From Perca fluviatilis (lineage: Eukaryota; Chordata; Actinopteri; Perciformes; Percidae), in contig NC_053127.1 in the NCBI RefSeq assembly GCF_010015445.1, positions 29,693,215 through 29,757,214 on the forward strand: DNA of 64,000 nucleotides, given 5' to 3'. This document shows, piece by piece, positions 1-12,402 of this stretch. Position 1 is the stretch's first letter. The number at the start of each line of letters is the position of its first letter. The translations under genes and the position numbers were made by a program. The notes below the pieces were generated by a model that saw only the letters and a program-made list of their open reading frames with translations, ran no database searches and had not been told where the DNA came from.

Positions 1-437
1 ACAGAGACAGAGAGCGTAGGTATATGTAAGGAGATAACTTGGGCACAGGCTAATTACTGCTAACTAAAATGATAGTTAACATCAGTAATTAAACCTAAAC
101 AGCTAATGTAAGTCCAAACTGCCTGCGAGCTTCTCCTGTACTATACGGTAATATACACAATCGTTAGTCTATTTTTACAAAAACGTCTGCTACGGAGCCA
201 TAACGTGAGGTACAAGGTAATGGAGCCTTTTATACATTGTCGTGTTTCTTTAGAAATAAACAATGGACAAATGGAGTCTTTAAACGCTTCAGATGTAAAG
301 TTATTCGCTGTCAAAGTGACGTCAAAATGAATGGCAGTCAATGGAATGCTAACAGCGGGTAATCGCTTGTTAGCATCAAAATGGCGCCATAGGAGCTACG
401 CATTCCAGACGCTCGCTTACCCCCTTGAATAAACCAA

Positions 438-668
438 ATGGATACTGATGAAAACCCAGGTACTAATGATGAGAATCAGCCAACCACTCAGTCTCAAACC
501 GAACTCGTTCCGAAAAAAGGCTCACATTCGTTGGTGTGGAAGTATTTTGGATTCAAGCAAGACGACGAGGATCAGTCTGATGTGATTTGCGAGGCATGCT
601 TTGCCCTCGTTGCAGCACCGCAAAGTAACACCACAAGACTTTACCAGCACCTCAAACGTCACCACTAA
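438..668 (+). pseudogene. BED-type zinc finger, N-terminal fragment of a hAT (ZBED-like) transposase
   Basis: The frame encodes a polar N-terminus, then KKGSHSLVWKYFGF, an acidic linker, VICEACFALV and NTTRLYQHLKRHH. The C-x2-C...H-x4-H spacing and the VWKYFGF and NTT.L..HL..HH motifs are those of BED fingers found in ZBED1-like hAT transposases. A TAA stops the frame where the family continues; reading past it gives LQYDEAVQGE before another stop at about 721. The catalytic domain is absent. Confidence 0.75.
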
Positions 669-1149
669 CTGCAATATGATGAAGCCGTACAAGGCGAGAG
701 GTCCGAAAGACATTTCAATTAGCCTATTTACAGCCATGTTCAGGGCCATATTCAGCGCAGTGCGTTAAACTTGTATTTTTTACTTGAATGGCCAGTTGAA
801 TGTTAATTCTATAAAAGGCAAGCAGTTAAAGAGTGTCCAAAGAAATCATTCTGTTTTTGATAGTGTACTTAATTGGCAATTTACAAACTCCATTTCTCTA
901 GAGACTGAAGCTGCAGCATGTTGATTGGCATGTTTTAATTATGTAAAGACATGTTCAAGGAGTTCAGATAGAGCCGGTATCAGGGCCATATTTAGTTCAG
1001 TATGTTAGGTCACTACTTTTAGTAGCCTACTGTACTTAAATGGCCAGTATTTACTTTATTTTCTTTATTCATTGAAGCCTCTATGTTTACAGGCTTGTGG
1101 TGATGCGCAAGGTGCTAAAAATCAATGTTTGGTACTGCCAATTTTTTGT

Positions 1150-1283
1150 TTTGTCATGGTTCATGTGTGCAATAAACATTACACATCGTGAGAAAAAAAT
1201 CGTGGCAGAGAATCGTGATATCAATTCTAAGCAAAAAAAAAAAAATCGTGATTCATATTTTTCCCCGAATCGTGCAGGCCTAC
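1150..1283 (+). repeat. Terminal part of a hAT element with AATCGTG-rich end
   Basis: ATCGTG motifs recur and the block ends GAATCGTGCAGGCCTA, which resembles the end GAATCGCGCACCCCTA of the hAT element at 35390-36226. It is probably the 3' end of the element that carries the BED fragment at 438-668. The left end was not identified. Confidence 0.45.
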
Positions 1284-3230
1284 TGTTCATCACACCCCCA
1301 ACCAGCACCGTTCCACAGCCCAAATATGCACACTTGGACACTTGGCTGTAACCAGTTGGAAAAATTACCTAAATTATTAATCTTTTATCTGAAAAAAAGA
1401 GCTTTGAATGTACAAATGTAATGTGCTGTATGTGAAATATAACTGCTCAATAAAAAGAGATTTCAGATAAATTATTAATCTTTTTATCAAAAGGTTTACT
1501 TGCCAGCTTACTTGTTTTTTTGGTGCTAAATAAAATAAATAATACAACACTCTCTTAATGGCTTGAGGAGAATCCCTAAGACGATGATTGATAATAACTC
1601 TCCCGTCGTGATGCTGTGTTAAACATGACCTGATTAAAACCTGAAAACCTAATCACAACCCTATTTACTTTGATACCTGTACACCCACGTACCACCTCTG
1701 GTCGTGTAAATCGCTTTCTCAACACAAGATGGCATCGGTGTACACTCCTACACTGTAAGGGGAGACAAAAGAACCAACAAAGACAGTTTTGGTGGATGGA
1801 TGCTGTATAGCGGGTAGTACACAGTGACCTGAGAGGGGAACCAGTTTGGCAGGTTGACGTCCTCTGACCAGCATCATATGCTTGGCATTTAATTGAAGGG
1901 AACAGTCAGCACAAATCCTGTCAAACTGGAAGAGCAGCCTGGCTAGACTCGACAATCCTTTCGTTCTCGTGTTTGAGTTGAGCTGAGAGGCAAATAAAGC
2001 CGCGGTCCTCGCTCGTCAGCTGTCTGAACCCTGGAGCCTGGAATTCAGCCCAATACTGATAGGCGTACCTGGTGGCGCACCCTCTCTCTCTGCCTCTGAG
2101 CTCACATAATATCAGCAAACAAGAACATATTGACGCCTCAATGCTATTGTAAACAAAGCCTGTCTCTGGGAAATGACTAGTCTCTGGGTTATGCAAAACA
2201 CAGAGGATCATATACCAGAAGAGGAACACTAGCTAGGGCACACCTGCACAGATTCACTATCCCTTCCTAATCGGACGTACTGTACGTGTCCTCCGTCACC
2301 ATAATCTTATGTTGCACAATGCACTGGCTCTGGCTAATACACCACCGTTTTCCCTGAGAATAAAAAAAAAGCAATTATGTGGGAATGCTCATAGTCTTTT
2401 CTCCCCACTGAAAACAGTTCTAATCACATCCAAACAAACGCACTCAGGCGCTCCTAAAAATACTTTCCTGTTTATTAATGGGAAGGCATCCCATTCTCAG
2501 TGATAAAACTCCCCTGGTGGTTCCGCTCTCCTGAGAAAAAGCCTATAAACACAAGCCTAGCAGTACCGCAGTCGGTTCCTCTACTGGGATTAAGTCGATG
2601 CTCAGGCCTCGCAAACAAGACTTTGTTCGTTCATCGTTAGTTGAATCGTTTAAAGTTAAATTCTGGAAACGAGAGGAGAGATGAGATCAAAAGAGCAAGA
2701 GCTGGCCTCACATATGAAACGCTGTATTAGTGCACAGTGGATCCAGCCCTCCGCTGAACCCAGGGACATTAGCATAATGCTTTAGACGTATGTATCCGAT
2801 TATCTTTCACGGCGACCGCTCGCAGTGGTTAGAATGAGACGAGCTGGTCCGGCTACTCAGTTATAGCCCCGTTTTGAGGAGAAGATGAGACGTAAAATAG
2901 CATATTTGCTTAAACCGCTATGTAAACTTAATCTGACACCAGGTTCAAGCTGACTGCAGCTGTACGCCCCTTTCCAAAATACAGATTTGTTTTAGTACTC
3001 CAACAGAATCTTTTGATCTTCCCACGTCACTCTTCATTCTGTACGATGTCTTGTGTGATGTTTGAGGTAATTGAGAGGATGCCTAGGCCCTCTGAGCGAT
3101 AACTTGCTACGCTGACGGAAAACAGGAGTATCTGAAGAGGTCACGACGCTCGCTATAGTAAGAGGCCGGAAATACATTAAAGAAGCTGCGTGTCAAACGT
3201 ACTTGAATACATAAAGCCGAGGGAGAAAAA
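1284..3230. other. Intergenic, no feature recognised
   Basis: Unremarkable mixed-composition sequence. Open frames here are short and match no family I know. Confidence 0.5.
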
Positions 3231-3234
3231 CACT

Positions 3235-3294
3235 TAGGCGCTGCCCGTCTGTTAGGCGCTGCCCGTCTGTTAGGCGCTGCCCGTCTGTTAGGCG
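3235..3294. repeat. Three-copy 18-bp tandem repeat (TTAGGCGCTGCCCGTCTG)
   Basis: Three perfect head-to-tail copies, with a partial TTAGGCG afterwards and a partial unit before. The period is a multiple of 3, so it shows as NRRAAP repeats in a minus-strand frame, which is not taken as a protein. Confidence 0.85.
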
Positions 3295-3694
3295 GGGACG
3301 AAAACAGGAATGTTCTCACAGCCGTGACCTTCGAGAGGGTAGCTGTTGTTTATCACAGCTGATTAAGGCAACAGCCTTTCAACGCTCTGGAGTCCTTCAG
3401 ACATTTTACTACTCCTACTTGTTATGTATTCCTGCTTCTCAAACAGCATAGTCGAGGCTCATCGCGCTGACCCAGAGGTTATCAAACCACAAAACAATTC
3501 TACTTAACCCTAAAGTTTTCTTTGTATTTCATCTCCACCAGGAGGCCCTTCACACACCCGAGAGCAGGCCCCCGTTGGCCGGGAGATTCAGACAGACAAA
3601 CTAATTATTGCAGTTGTTCATCCTGCACCACAACATTTCAGTCAGCCAACTCACCTGGAACGCATTATAATGTGAATGCAGAGTATGTACAGAG

Positions 3695-4130
3695 TAGGGA
3701 TCGACCGATACTATTATACTATTATGATACTATTATAGTAGTAGTTAATGACACCGATAACCCATATGCATTTACAGTGAAAATGAAAATTCAGTCAAAA
3801 TTAAGATTTTGCAATGTTACAAACTCCAACACAAAACTTTGTTTAAATGCTTTAAGCAATTGTTTAATAAATTAGAAACTTTCAACATAATACACAGTAA
3901 AAGATAGTCAGATAGTGTTGGGGGAGGGGGTGGGGGGCATTAAGTCAGAATCAGAGGTGAGTGAAACCGAAGCAGAGGGACAGACACAGAGCTGTAGCGG
4001 AGCCAAAGTAGGACACTTTTTAATTCATTAACTTCACGGTTATCAGCAAATAAAACGCAGATACAGATAATCTGCAAACTGCCAAAAAACAGACCGATAA
4101 TCGTCCAGGGCCGATAATCTGTCTATCCCA
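3695..4130. mobile_element. MITE with GGGATCGACCGAT-type inverted termini
   Basis: The left end is TAGGGATCGACCGATACTA. The right end, read in reverse complement, is TGGGATAGACAGATTATCGG. The interior is AT-rich and noncoding. No clean target duplication was found. Confidence 0.5.
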
Positions 4131-4269
4131 AAGTGGATATTTGGTGTCTAAGCTCTGACCTTCTCATTTCTCAGAAGCACACACCCCCAAGCCCAGAGTG
4201 ACACACATTAGATCCAGAGCACGATCTATTCAAGTGGACAACAACTGGCCATACCCCTGCTAGGTACCT

Positions 4270-4600
4270 CAGACCAGCGGTTCTCAATCTTACAAGTCGC
4301 GACCCCACAGAATAATGAGGTTGGTGTTCGTTTAGTATGGTCCCTTACAAAATATATGAAATCAAAAAAATATTATGCAGCAGCAGGCAAGACAAGTGAG
4401 CAGATCTTTATTTAAGATGTAGTTAATAGCATTAATGATGGCTCAGTTCTGTTAGTGTACCAATACATCATCCTAGTGAGCCAGCATGCACAATACCAGG
4501 GTCCTGAAAGGCTCATTCTAATAGGGTCCAGCTATTATTTACAGGTGGAAAGAGTACTAGACTATGGTATTCAAGTAGAAGACATCACTGCGTTCCATTT
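4270..4600. repeat. hAT-like end (CAGCGGTTCTCAA) and a degenerate copy of the 5.3-kb repeat interior
   Basis: CAGCGGTTCTCAATCTTACA at about 4275 resembles a common hAT (Charlie-like) terminus; its partner end is not clear. The stretch about 4437-4530 (GATGGCTCA...GAGCCAGCATG...ACCAGGG) is a diverged copy of 5319-5400. Confidence 0.35.
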
Positions 4601-4619
4601 TTAAAAAGGGAAGGGGAAG

Positions 4620-5100
4620 TTGCATAAACATACACGCCACTTTCCTAAAGCCAAATAGCGTGTTATCTGTACGCATTTTGAGCTTTCCACGCGTCTGTCT
4701 ACGCTGTATACAGCGGATGTAAACATACACACCAGGTTGGGTTTAGGAAAAGAACATTGGGAAAGGCTTTAGTAACACAAAAACACGACGGTGACCAACG
4801 TCACACGCTTAGGAAAACAGTAAACGGTTGGTTTTAGGAAAGAAACATTGGGGAAGGCTTAAAAAATAAATAAACAAAAACACAGTTGATAAACGCCCCA
4901 CGCGGGACACGATCCCGGCTCTCCTGGGTGAAAGTCCTGTGTTTTACCCATCCGCGGACTTACGTCCTTTCATACTACTCGCACGTAATGTAGGTCAATG
5001 GCAGCCGAACGGCGTTGATAAACACGCTAAAAAGCGATTATGCGTCTTGATAACATGCCAAAATGGCATACGAATTGGCATGTAATACATACGCCACTTT
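4620..5100. repeat. Dispersed repeat with an internal duplication
   Basis: GGTTGGGTTTAGGAAAAGAA...GGCTTTAG at 4735 and GGTTGGTTTTAGGAAAGAAA...GGCTT at 4828 are near-copies about 93 bp apart. The CATACACGCCACTTTC block near 4630 recurs as CATACGCCACTTTATA near 5090. The class is not known. Confidence 0.4.
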
Positions 5101-5244
5101 ATAAGATCAGTCTGAAAATAAATATGGAAATGTTAAATGTCAACCAGTGGAACAACATAAGCAACATGAGCCTTTGTGTCCAAACCAACAATAAATTCCT
5201 TTCACGGCCCTTTGTAGCCTGTGAATACAATACAACAGACTATC

Positions 5245-5475
5245 AATGGACCTCTTTCACAGCAGACATGTTGACTTGTCATAGTAGGAAAAGCACAGCT
5301 GAAATTGATAACCTTAACGATGGCTCAATTCCATCAAGTGTCCCAGTAAGCTATTTCAGTGAGTCAGCATGTACACTACCAGGGCCTCTCCTAAGTGGAA
5401 TGCAGCCATCATTAATACACCTGTGTTTTTTACTACTATGACATGTCAACATGTCTGCCGTGAAAAAGGTCCATT
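5245..5475. mobile_element. 231-bp MITE with 43-bp terminal inverted repeats
   Basis: The left arm 5245-5287 begins AATGGACCTCTTTCACAGCA. The right arm 5433-5475, reversed, begins AATGGACCTTTTTCACGGCA. The arms differ at only about 3 of 43 positions and could form a long hairpin. The interior is noncoding. Flanking target duplications are not evident. Confidence 0.7.
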
Positions 5476-5704
5476 AGAAACATTCAACTGGCTTCATCAG
5501 TGAAGCTTCACTAGAATTAACCAGAAAAGAGACAAAACTCAGACAACTTTTTTTTTAAAAATGGCCGACAATAAATAAAAAGTGCAGACAGTGGACACCA
5601 CGGCTGGCAGACAACACAGAGACGTAGAAACAATATAAACTCTACAGCAGTTGCTACCACAAACACACATATTACAGCAAAGGAGAGAGTGCATAGCTTT
5701 TCAC

Positions 5705-5706
<2 letters not shown>

Positions 5707-5789
<83 letters not shown>
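5707..5789. repeat. (CA)n microsatellite, about 83 bp
   Basis: Uninterrupted CA dinucleotides. Poly-Thr/His and Cys/Val frames across it are artefacts. Confidence 0.98.
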
Positions 5790-5791
<2 letters not shown>

Positions 5792-5883
5792 CATCTGGAG
5801 AACAAGTGCTGTTGTACTTATCTATCTGAAGTTCAGCATTCTGCAAGTCATCAACAATACGCTTGTTCATCTTAAAGCATAAA

Positions 5884-6713
5884 ATAACCAGTCCACTCAG
5901 CCTCTCTGTCCCACTATAACCAGTCCACTCAGCCTCTCTGTCCCACTATAACCAGTCCACTCAGCCTCTCTGTCCCACTATAACCAGTCCACTCAGCCTC
6001 TCTGTCCCACTATAACCAGTCCACTCAGCCTCTCTGTCCCACTATAACCAGTCCACTCAGCCTCTCTGTCCCAGTATAACCAGTCCACTCAGCCTCTCTG
6101 TCCCACTATAACCAGTCCACTCAGCCTCTCTGTCCCACTATAACCAGTCCACTCAGCCTAACCAGTCCACTCAGCCTAACCAGTCCACTCAGCCTCTCTG
6201 TCCCACTATAACCAGTCCACTCAGCCTCTCTGTCCCACTATAACCAGTCCACTCAGCCTCTATCCCACTATAACCAGTCCACTCAGCCTCTCTATCCCAC
6301 TATAACCAGTCCACTCAGCCTAACCAGTCCACTCAGCCTCTCTGTCCCACTATAACCAGTCCACTCAGCCTAACCAGTCCACTCAGCCTCTCTGTCCCAC
6401 TATAACCAGTCCACTCAGCCTCTCTGTCCCACTATAACCAGTCCACTCAGCCTCTCTATCCCACTATAACCAGTCCACTCAGCCTAACCAGTCCACTCAG
6501 CCTCTCTGTCCCAGTATAACCAGTCCACTCAGCCTCTCTGTCCCACTATAACCAGTCCACTCAGCCTCTCTGTCCCACTATAACCAGTCCACTCAGCCTC
6601 TCTGTCCCACTATAACCAGTCCACTCAGCCTAACCAGTCCACTCAGCCTAACCAGTCCACTCAGCCTCTCTGTCCCACTATAACCAGTCCACTCAGCCTC
6701 TCTGTCCCACTGA
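5884..6713. repeat. Minisatellite of mixed 32-bp and 18-bp units
   Basis: The 32-bp unit opens ACCAGTCCACTCAGCC and continues TCTCTGTCCCACTATA. A shorter 18-bp unit, ACCAGTCCACTCAGCCTA, lacks the middle 14 bases and is scattered through the right two-thirds, sometimes twice in a row. Point variants (CCAGTATA, CTCTATCC) recur at several places, as expected from unequal exchange. Confidence 0.97.
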
Positions 6714-9138
6714 AAGGCCGCACCGCCGGAGGATCCACCATGAGCCTTGACGGATAAACATGGTGGGTGTGTTTGTTTTGGGTCACTTAGTGACGCGTGC
6801 TCGCCAGGTGGTGCTAATTAAGGTAGAGGCAACCTACCTTAACCCATTCCTACTGGGTTAGAGCCTCTCAAACCAACAACTAAAGCCACTAAACCCATTT
6901 CAGTTCATGTATCTATACCACCGACGTACATTTATCAACAGCATGAAGACGTCACAATGCAGGCTACCTGTCCAATAAAAAAAAAGCGAGGTCAACCGCT
7001 ACAAGAACTTACTTCTCATAGATCCCAAGCCAGCAGGCCCCCTAATTACAGCTGAAAGCATAGCTAGCAGACAGCAATTACGATATTTCCAGCAGTCTGA
7101 GTCACAGCAGACATGTACCCAGCAGCAGCAATAATGCTAGCCCACGAGCAGTGACAAACAGCCAACACACTGACTTATAATGTTAAAGAGCAAGCAGCAA
7201 ACACTTACCGAGGTGAAGGGAAGTGGAGTCCCCGGAATCTCTCGACGGAGAAAGTCGGACCTGGGCCTCCACAGCATGAATAAAACGTGCATGTTTGTGT
7301 CTGTTGTTTCATATACCGCCCGTAACATTTCCGTTGGATATAGGTAGGCCTATGTATGTATAACACTAGCCTGGTTTGTTAAGTTAAGAATTATTCCCGT
7401 AAGAAAGACCGCAACCGTAAAATTAGATAAAAGTATCTGCTGTTAGACAGTAGACCACACAGGCTGCCTGACTGCAACTCTGTTGCTCTGCTACTGATGA
7501 CGTAGGCCCTGTTGGATTCACTTTCCTATCCGCATCCTAAACTACAAATTCAGTCTTGTTCAAATTCCATTTTTCATGTCTTTCCCCGTCTTGAACTGCA
7601 GCCAACAAATGCTGGTGCACGGACGCACAAAGAAAACCTGTTTAATTGCAGATATAGAGAGAAATCATATTATGTGGTTTTAATGCTGGGGCTCAGACAG
7701 GTTTTTAGTCCAGGACTTTTGTCCCATATGTTGTAAACTAGGACAAGATCATTAGGATGACCAACATAAATCTATTCTGAGGATCAGCTGGAGGGCTTCC
7801 AAAAACCCAGTGTGTCTCGGGCCTAGATCCATCATTAACGTAATATACAGGGCTTGAAAAATTAACAGGAACAATTTAGGTCTAGTAGACCGGCAACCAA
7901 TAAACTGTAAAGCTTATAATATTTAATATTTTATTCAAACATCATCATGGTCATTTTTTATATAGTAAGTGTGTATATAATTTGCAGTGCAGTATTGGAT
8001 AACATTATTGTAAGGTGTTTCTGTTATTTTGTCCACCCCCTGTATCTACATGCAAAACCTTCTCAGTATCCTTAATAAGCAACACCATTTGTGAAACCTC
8101 CTAGGAAAAGAATATAGAAAGGAATTAGGAAACAGGAAATGTCTGAGGCAACAAAATGTCACTCTAAAATATTCCATTAATTATTTTAGACGGAAATTCT
8201 TGCCCATACAAATCCAGATTGATGAGAATTGCACAGCAATTATTCTTCTTCTTCGGCAAGAGAATGCAATTTCTGAAGAAATGGTTGTGGGATTGCTGGC
8301 CGCTGAAAAGCTGCAGCTGCAGCATTGCTGGACGGTCAGAGCTAAACTGTGCTGTTGAAATAGTTAGTTAAACATGTTTAAATCTTTGTAAATAACACCT
8401 GTGTTGTGCTACCTTGAAGCTGGACGTTAACTCTTTCAGAAAGATTTTGAAGTTTGAATGACATTTCCATGTTGAACTGTGTTGAATGTAGAAAACTGAG
8501 ACCAGAGATAAGATTGCTGTTGCCAAGCAATTCTGCCCCATCCAAAACCCCAGCATCAGTCTCATTTAACACCTGTGACAGGTGGAGTGCCCCACGGAGG
8601 GGTTGGTTTCAGTCTGTGAAGGTGGCCGGAGGTATGTGTCCAGCCGCAGATGTTAAATCACCACCCTGACCTTTGCCCTCGCCGTGGCCATTCAGGGTGA
8701 CGCTACTGCACACGGATACTAGGCTACACACGACCAGCACTAACACGTATGAACACATACGTGGGCCGGCGCCGAGAGACGCGCGTGTTGATCTATCACT
8801 GACATCGCTGTGGTAATAATAGAGATGACCCCAATCATCAGAGGGAGGAAAAAGGGAAACTGAACCGTATTCCCTTGCCAAGGCTACATTTTATGGCCGG
8901 CCTCCAATTGTGCCCTCTTGATGACACGGCAATGGAGGATGATCACCTATAATAGAGTCCAGCCGAGGTGCAGATTAAAGGTACAAATCACATTGTAAAC
9001 GACTGAGGTGAGCTGCACTGTGTAACCTCCATCTTGGTCTGTGGGGTTCAAACCACAGTGTTCCCCTGGTTCCAATCTCTCAGTTTGACTCAATGAAGAT
9101 ATGTGATAACAGAGCACAATGGGACGAAAGATCAAAAG

Positions 9139-9140
<2 letters not shown>
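6714..9140. other. Intergenic, no feature recognised
   Basis: Mixed-composition sequence with no recognisable gene. Frames at 7137-7328 and 8609-8881 match nothing I know. Confidence 0.5.

Positions 9141-9141
<1 letters not shown>

Positions 9142-9190
<49 letters not shown>
9142..9190. repeat. (GT)n microsatellite, about 49 bp
   Basis: Uninterrupted GT dinucleotides. Confidence 0.97.
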
Positions 9191-9191
<1 letters not shown>

Positions 9192-11984
9192 TACACTGAG
9201 AGAGGATATTAAACCAGGTGTCTTGCCTCTGAACCTTCTTGTACCCCCCCCCCTTCTTTTCTCCAGCGGCATATGGAAGAAGGTCGAGAAGCAACTCTGA
9301 TGACGTTAATTTCCCCCACACGCGGTGCCTCTCCTGTGGTAAGGAGCTAAGTGCTCGCTCTCTGTTTCGCTCATGCTACACGCAATCTTCCCGCCAGTGA
9401 ATAAAATGTCCCATCTGCTGATGAGCCGTCACCTCACTGATCCATTAAGTTTTAACCAAAGTCCCACCAGAGAGAGAGGGGGGGGGGGGGAGATCTTGGT
9501 ATGACATGATGTTCTTGGACTGGAAGTATAATCTCAGCGTGCATCCGCCGCTGCTCCCTTCTCCCCAGAGAGAGGGAGAAGGTCATCCATCAAAAGTCAC
9601 GTATTAGTCATCGAAATGTGAGCAGCGGTGGGGGTCTGAATAGTGACCCAAAACGGTGCTGAGATGCGACGGGCGTAGAGGTCGGCCCCCTTGACAGATG
9701 ACTCCATATCGACCAAAAGGGAAGACGGTAGAGGTGGGGAAAGGGCCGCCGGATGCTATACCAAGAGCTCTCCTCCTCCTCCCAGACTGGGAGATGAGGA
9801 AGACTGACAAATGAGTGCACGACAGCTTGGTAAAGCCTCCTGAGAAATCTGGTGCTGTCTGCAGGCCTCGCAGACAGAGTGGGATGATTGGCTCTCCGCA
9901 TAACAACCTCCGCCGTCTCCAGCCGCAGCGCGCAGGTTGTTCAAGGCGACATACGGTTGAGTGCCGTGAGTGTTTGCACGGTGACACATTGATGCTGGGC
10001 CTCCTCCTCCGATTGCTTTTCATTTCACATGGCACCATGACTGTGCATTTAAAGTTCAGACTGTCAGCTTTAATTTAAGAGCAGCCTCAGACAGACTGGT
10101 TGCATTGTTGAAGTAACTACAGTCATCTGCTTGCTAACTTCCCCTAACCCTCCCACGTGTGATATTAATAATATCATCCTTAAAGTATGAAAGGATGCTG
10201 ACCTGAGAATTTGACACCCAAATATAGGACTTAACCTGTATCCATCTAAATACTATACTACTGCGACCGCAAGCAAGATGGACCGTGTCCAAAAATGGCT
10301 GTGGCTCCTCGGTGAATTATCCAGCGAAGCTGTAAAAAGCTTACATTCACATCACAATCTGTGTCATTTTACACCCAAAGTGCTCAGAACGCCGAGCCCA
10401 AAAATGTTAATGTACCGCTGTGCCAACGGAGTTGATGGAGCTCGCTCTTCATGCATATGCATATTCCACTATCCTACCCAGAATTCCCCCTTGCAACCCT
10501 CTCCCAACCTGACTGAGGTTTCTAAAAACGGCAGAAAGCTTAGCGCCTGTGAGAGCAGACGTCATGCCGGAGGAGAGCGACTTTGATGAGACCCGTGCTT
10601 TTTGAGGCCTCTTTTGTTAGCAGGCTGCGAATCACTCTTTACAAGATAAATCATTCCGCTAGCAGCCGGCTTAGACTGTGTACAACCAGATAAGGTTGCC
10701 AAGGAAACCCTCCTGGAGAACCAATGAGTTTTATTTATTTATTTTTGCAATACCAACCTCCTTGATCCGTGCAAACAATTAATACCTCATCCAGGCAGGA
10801 GGGAGGGAGCCGGGAAGTGGGAGGCAGGCACAAATCCCCCAGGTGCTTAGCACAACCCCACTCTCTCCCTTATGCGAATGAGGACATGAGGTAAAAAAAA
10901 AAAAAAAAAAACATGTCCCAAATGGATATTGGACTGGAAGACACTGAGGGGATGATGTATGACTCGTTGAACATTAATTCAATGAGAACAGCCCTTTAGT
11001 CCATAAATGTAATCTGCACACATCTCTAATGTCCTTTTAATCAATGTTTTGAATGCTCGGCCATAAAAGTGCCATTACGTCCCGCCGCATCCATTTGTAG
11101 GACGTCGGCTCTGCAGGTATCGCTGCGGCTGAACGCCCCGCGGCGCATAAGATAACCCCTGATGTGCAGAGCTGCTGGGGGGGGGGAGCCATTAGTAGGG
11201 ACTTTTGACTAGCCACAGATCAATGCTCTGGGGCCCTATCTATTACCGACATACAATTATAGCAATGGACGTCCGCTTAGCACTGCTACTAAGTGCTTTA
11301 GTCTTTTTTATTGACAACCTGTCAACAGCCTGCACACAGTGGAGCTGTTGGCTAATAATCAGCTATCGACCCGTCCACACGTTGAGATCACCAGCATGTC
11401 GGGGAGTGTATAAAGAGTGTGAGGAGTCAAAATAGAAACACGTTACGTCAACATGAGCGCGATCTGTCCCTCGCTCATTAACTAGGCGTTTTTGCACCAT
11501 TCAGCATACTTCATTAGAAAGCTTATTTTGTACAACTTTGATTAGTGCTGGGCTTGCAATGAAAGTCAGTACCCACCACATTAACTAAAAAAAGGGGGGG
11601 GGAGAAATTGGCTGTAATTGAAAGTAAAGCTACCCAAATGGTGACTCAAATGGCCACGATGCTGCGGGCAATACAGCGCAGGTAGGCGAGCCAGGTCACA
11701 AACATGTGCGTGTTTGTACTAAAGCTGAATGGCGAGCATTGGAGACCGCAGAGGGCGACTGTGCCTGCCCGCTTAATTGATTAATTACAGTCATTAAGCC
11801 GTTAGAAAGTCACCTCACCTGGTGTGAGGGGTGGAATTCACTGGCTGATTAAAATTAAATCACAGTCAAAAAGCCGCAGGAAGCCGAGTCCCCGGAGAAC
11901 ACGCGCCGCTGGAGAGGAGAGAAATTGAGTTTTATTCATGTCAAACTGCTTCAGTAAATAAACAATCGCGGCTGCCTATTCTTT
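9191..11984. other. Intergenic, downstream of cxadr; no gene recognised
   Basis: Contains poly-A (10893-10910) and homeodomain-type TAAT/ATTA clusters such as TTAATTGATTAATTACAG near 11,773. The frames at 9604-10038 (both strands) overlap one another and match no known family. The low repeat content leaves room for conserved noncoding elements, which cannot be tested here. Confidence 0.4.
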
Positions 11985-12274
11985 CTTCATTTCATGGACT
12001 TTTATTATTCAAAAATAACAGCACAAAAAAAAAAAAATACACAAAAAGAAAAACTGGTTTTCGCACAGTGTGCAAACCTCAAAAAGGAGATCTTCATACA
12101 TTAGTACGCCGATTTCAAAGCTACAGTTAATATTGGTGTTAGTAGTTAATCTTCTGAGCACACAGAGGGACAGTAACAGGACCATCTCTCTTAGAACTCT
12201 GTACAGTTTGTCAGCAGGTGGAAATCTAACTAGACTTCTACAGGGGCCCATCCTAACAGCAAACTCCCTTAATG

Positions 12275-12402
<128 letters not shown>

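Noticed and set aside
5040..5441. Plus-strand ORF of 133 aa
   Set aside because: It overlaps the MITE at 5245-5475 and a dispersed repeat, so it is read as chance.
5517..5875. Frames with poly-Cys/Val or poly-Thr/His here and at 9.1, 12.3, 13.6, 15.8 and 22.4 kb
   Set aside because: They are translations of CA/GT microsatellites.
9604..10078. Overlapping ORFs on both strands (up to 144 aa)
   Set aside because: They match no family, lack splice context and are mutually overlapping. They probably reflect local GC content.
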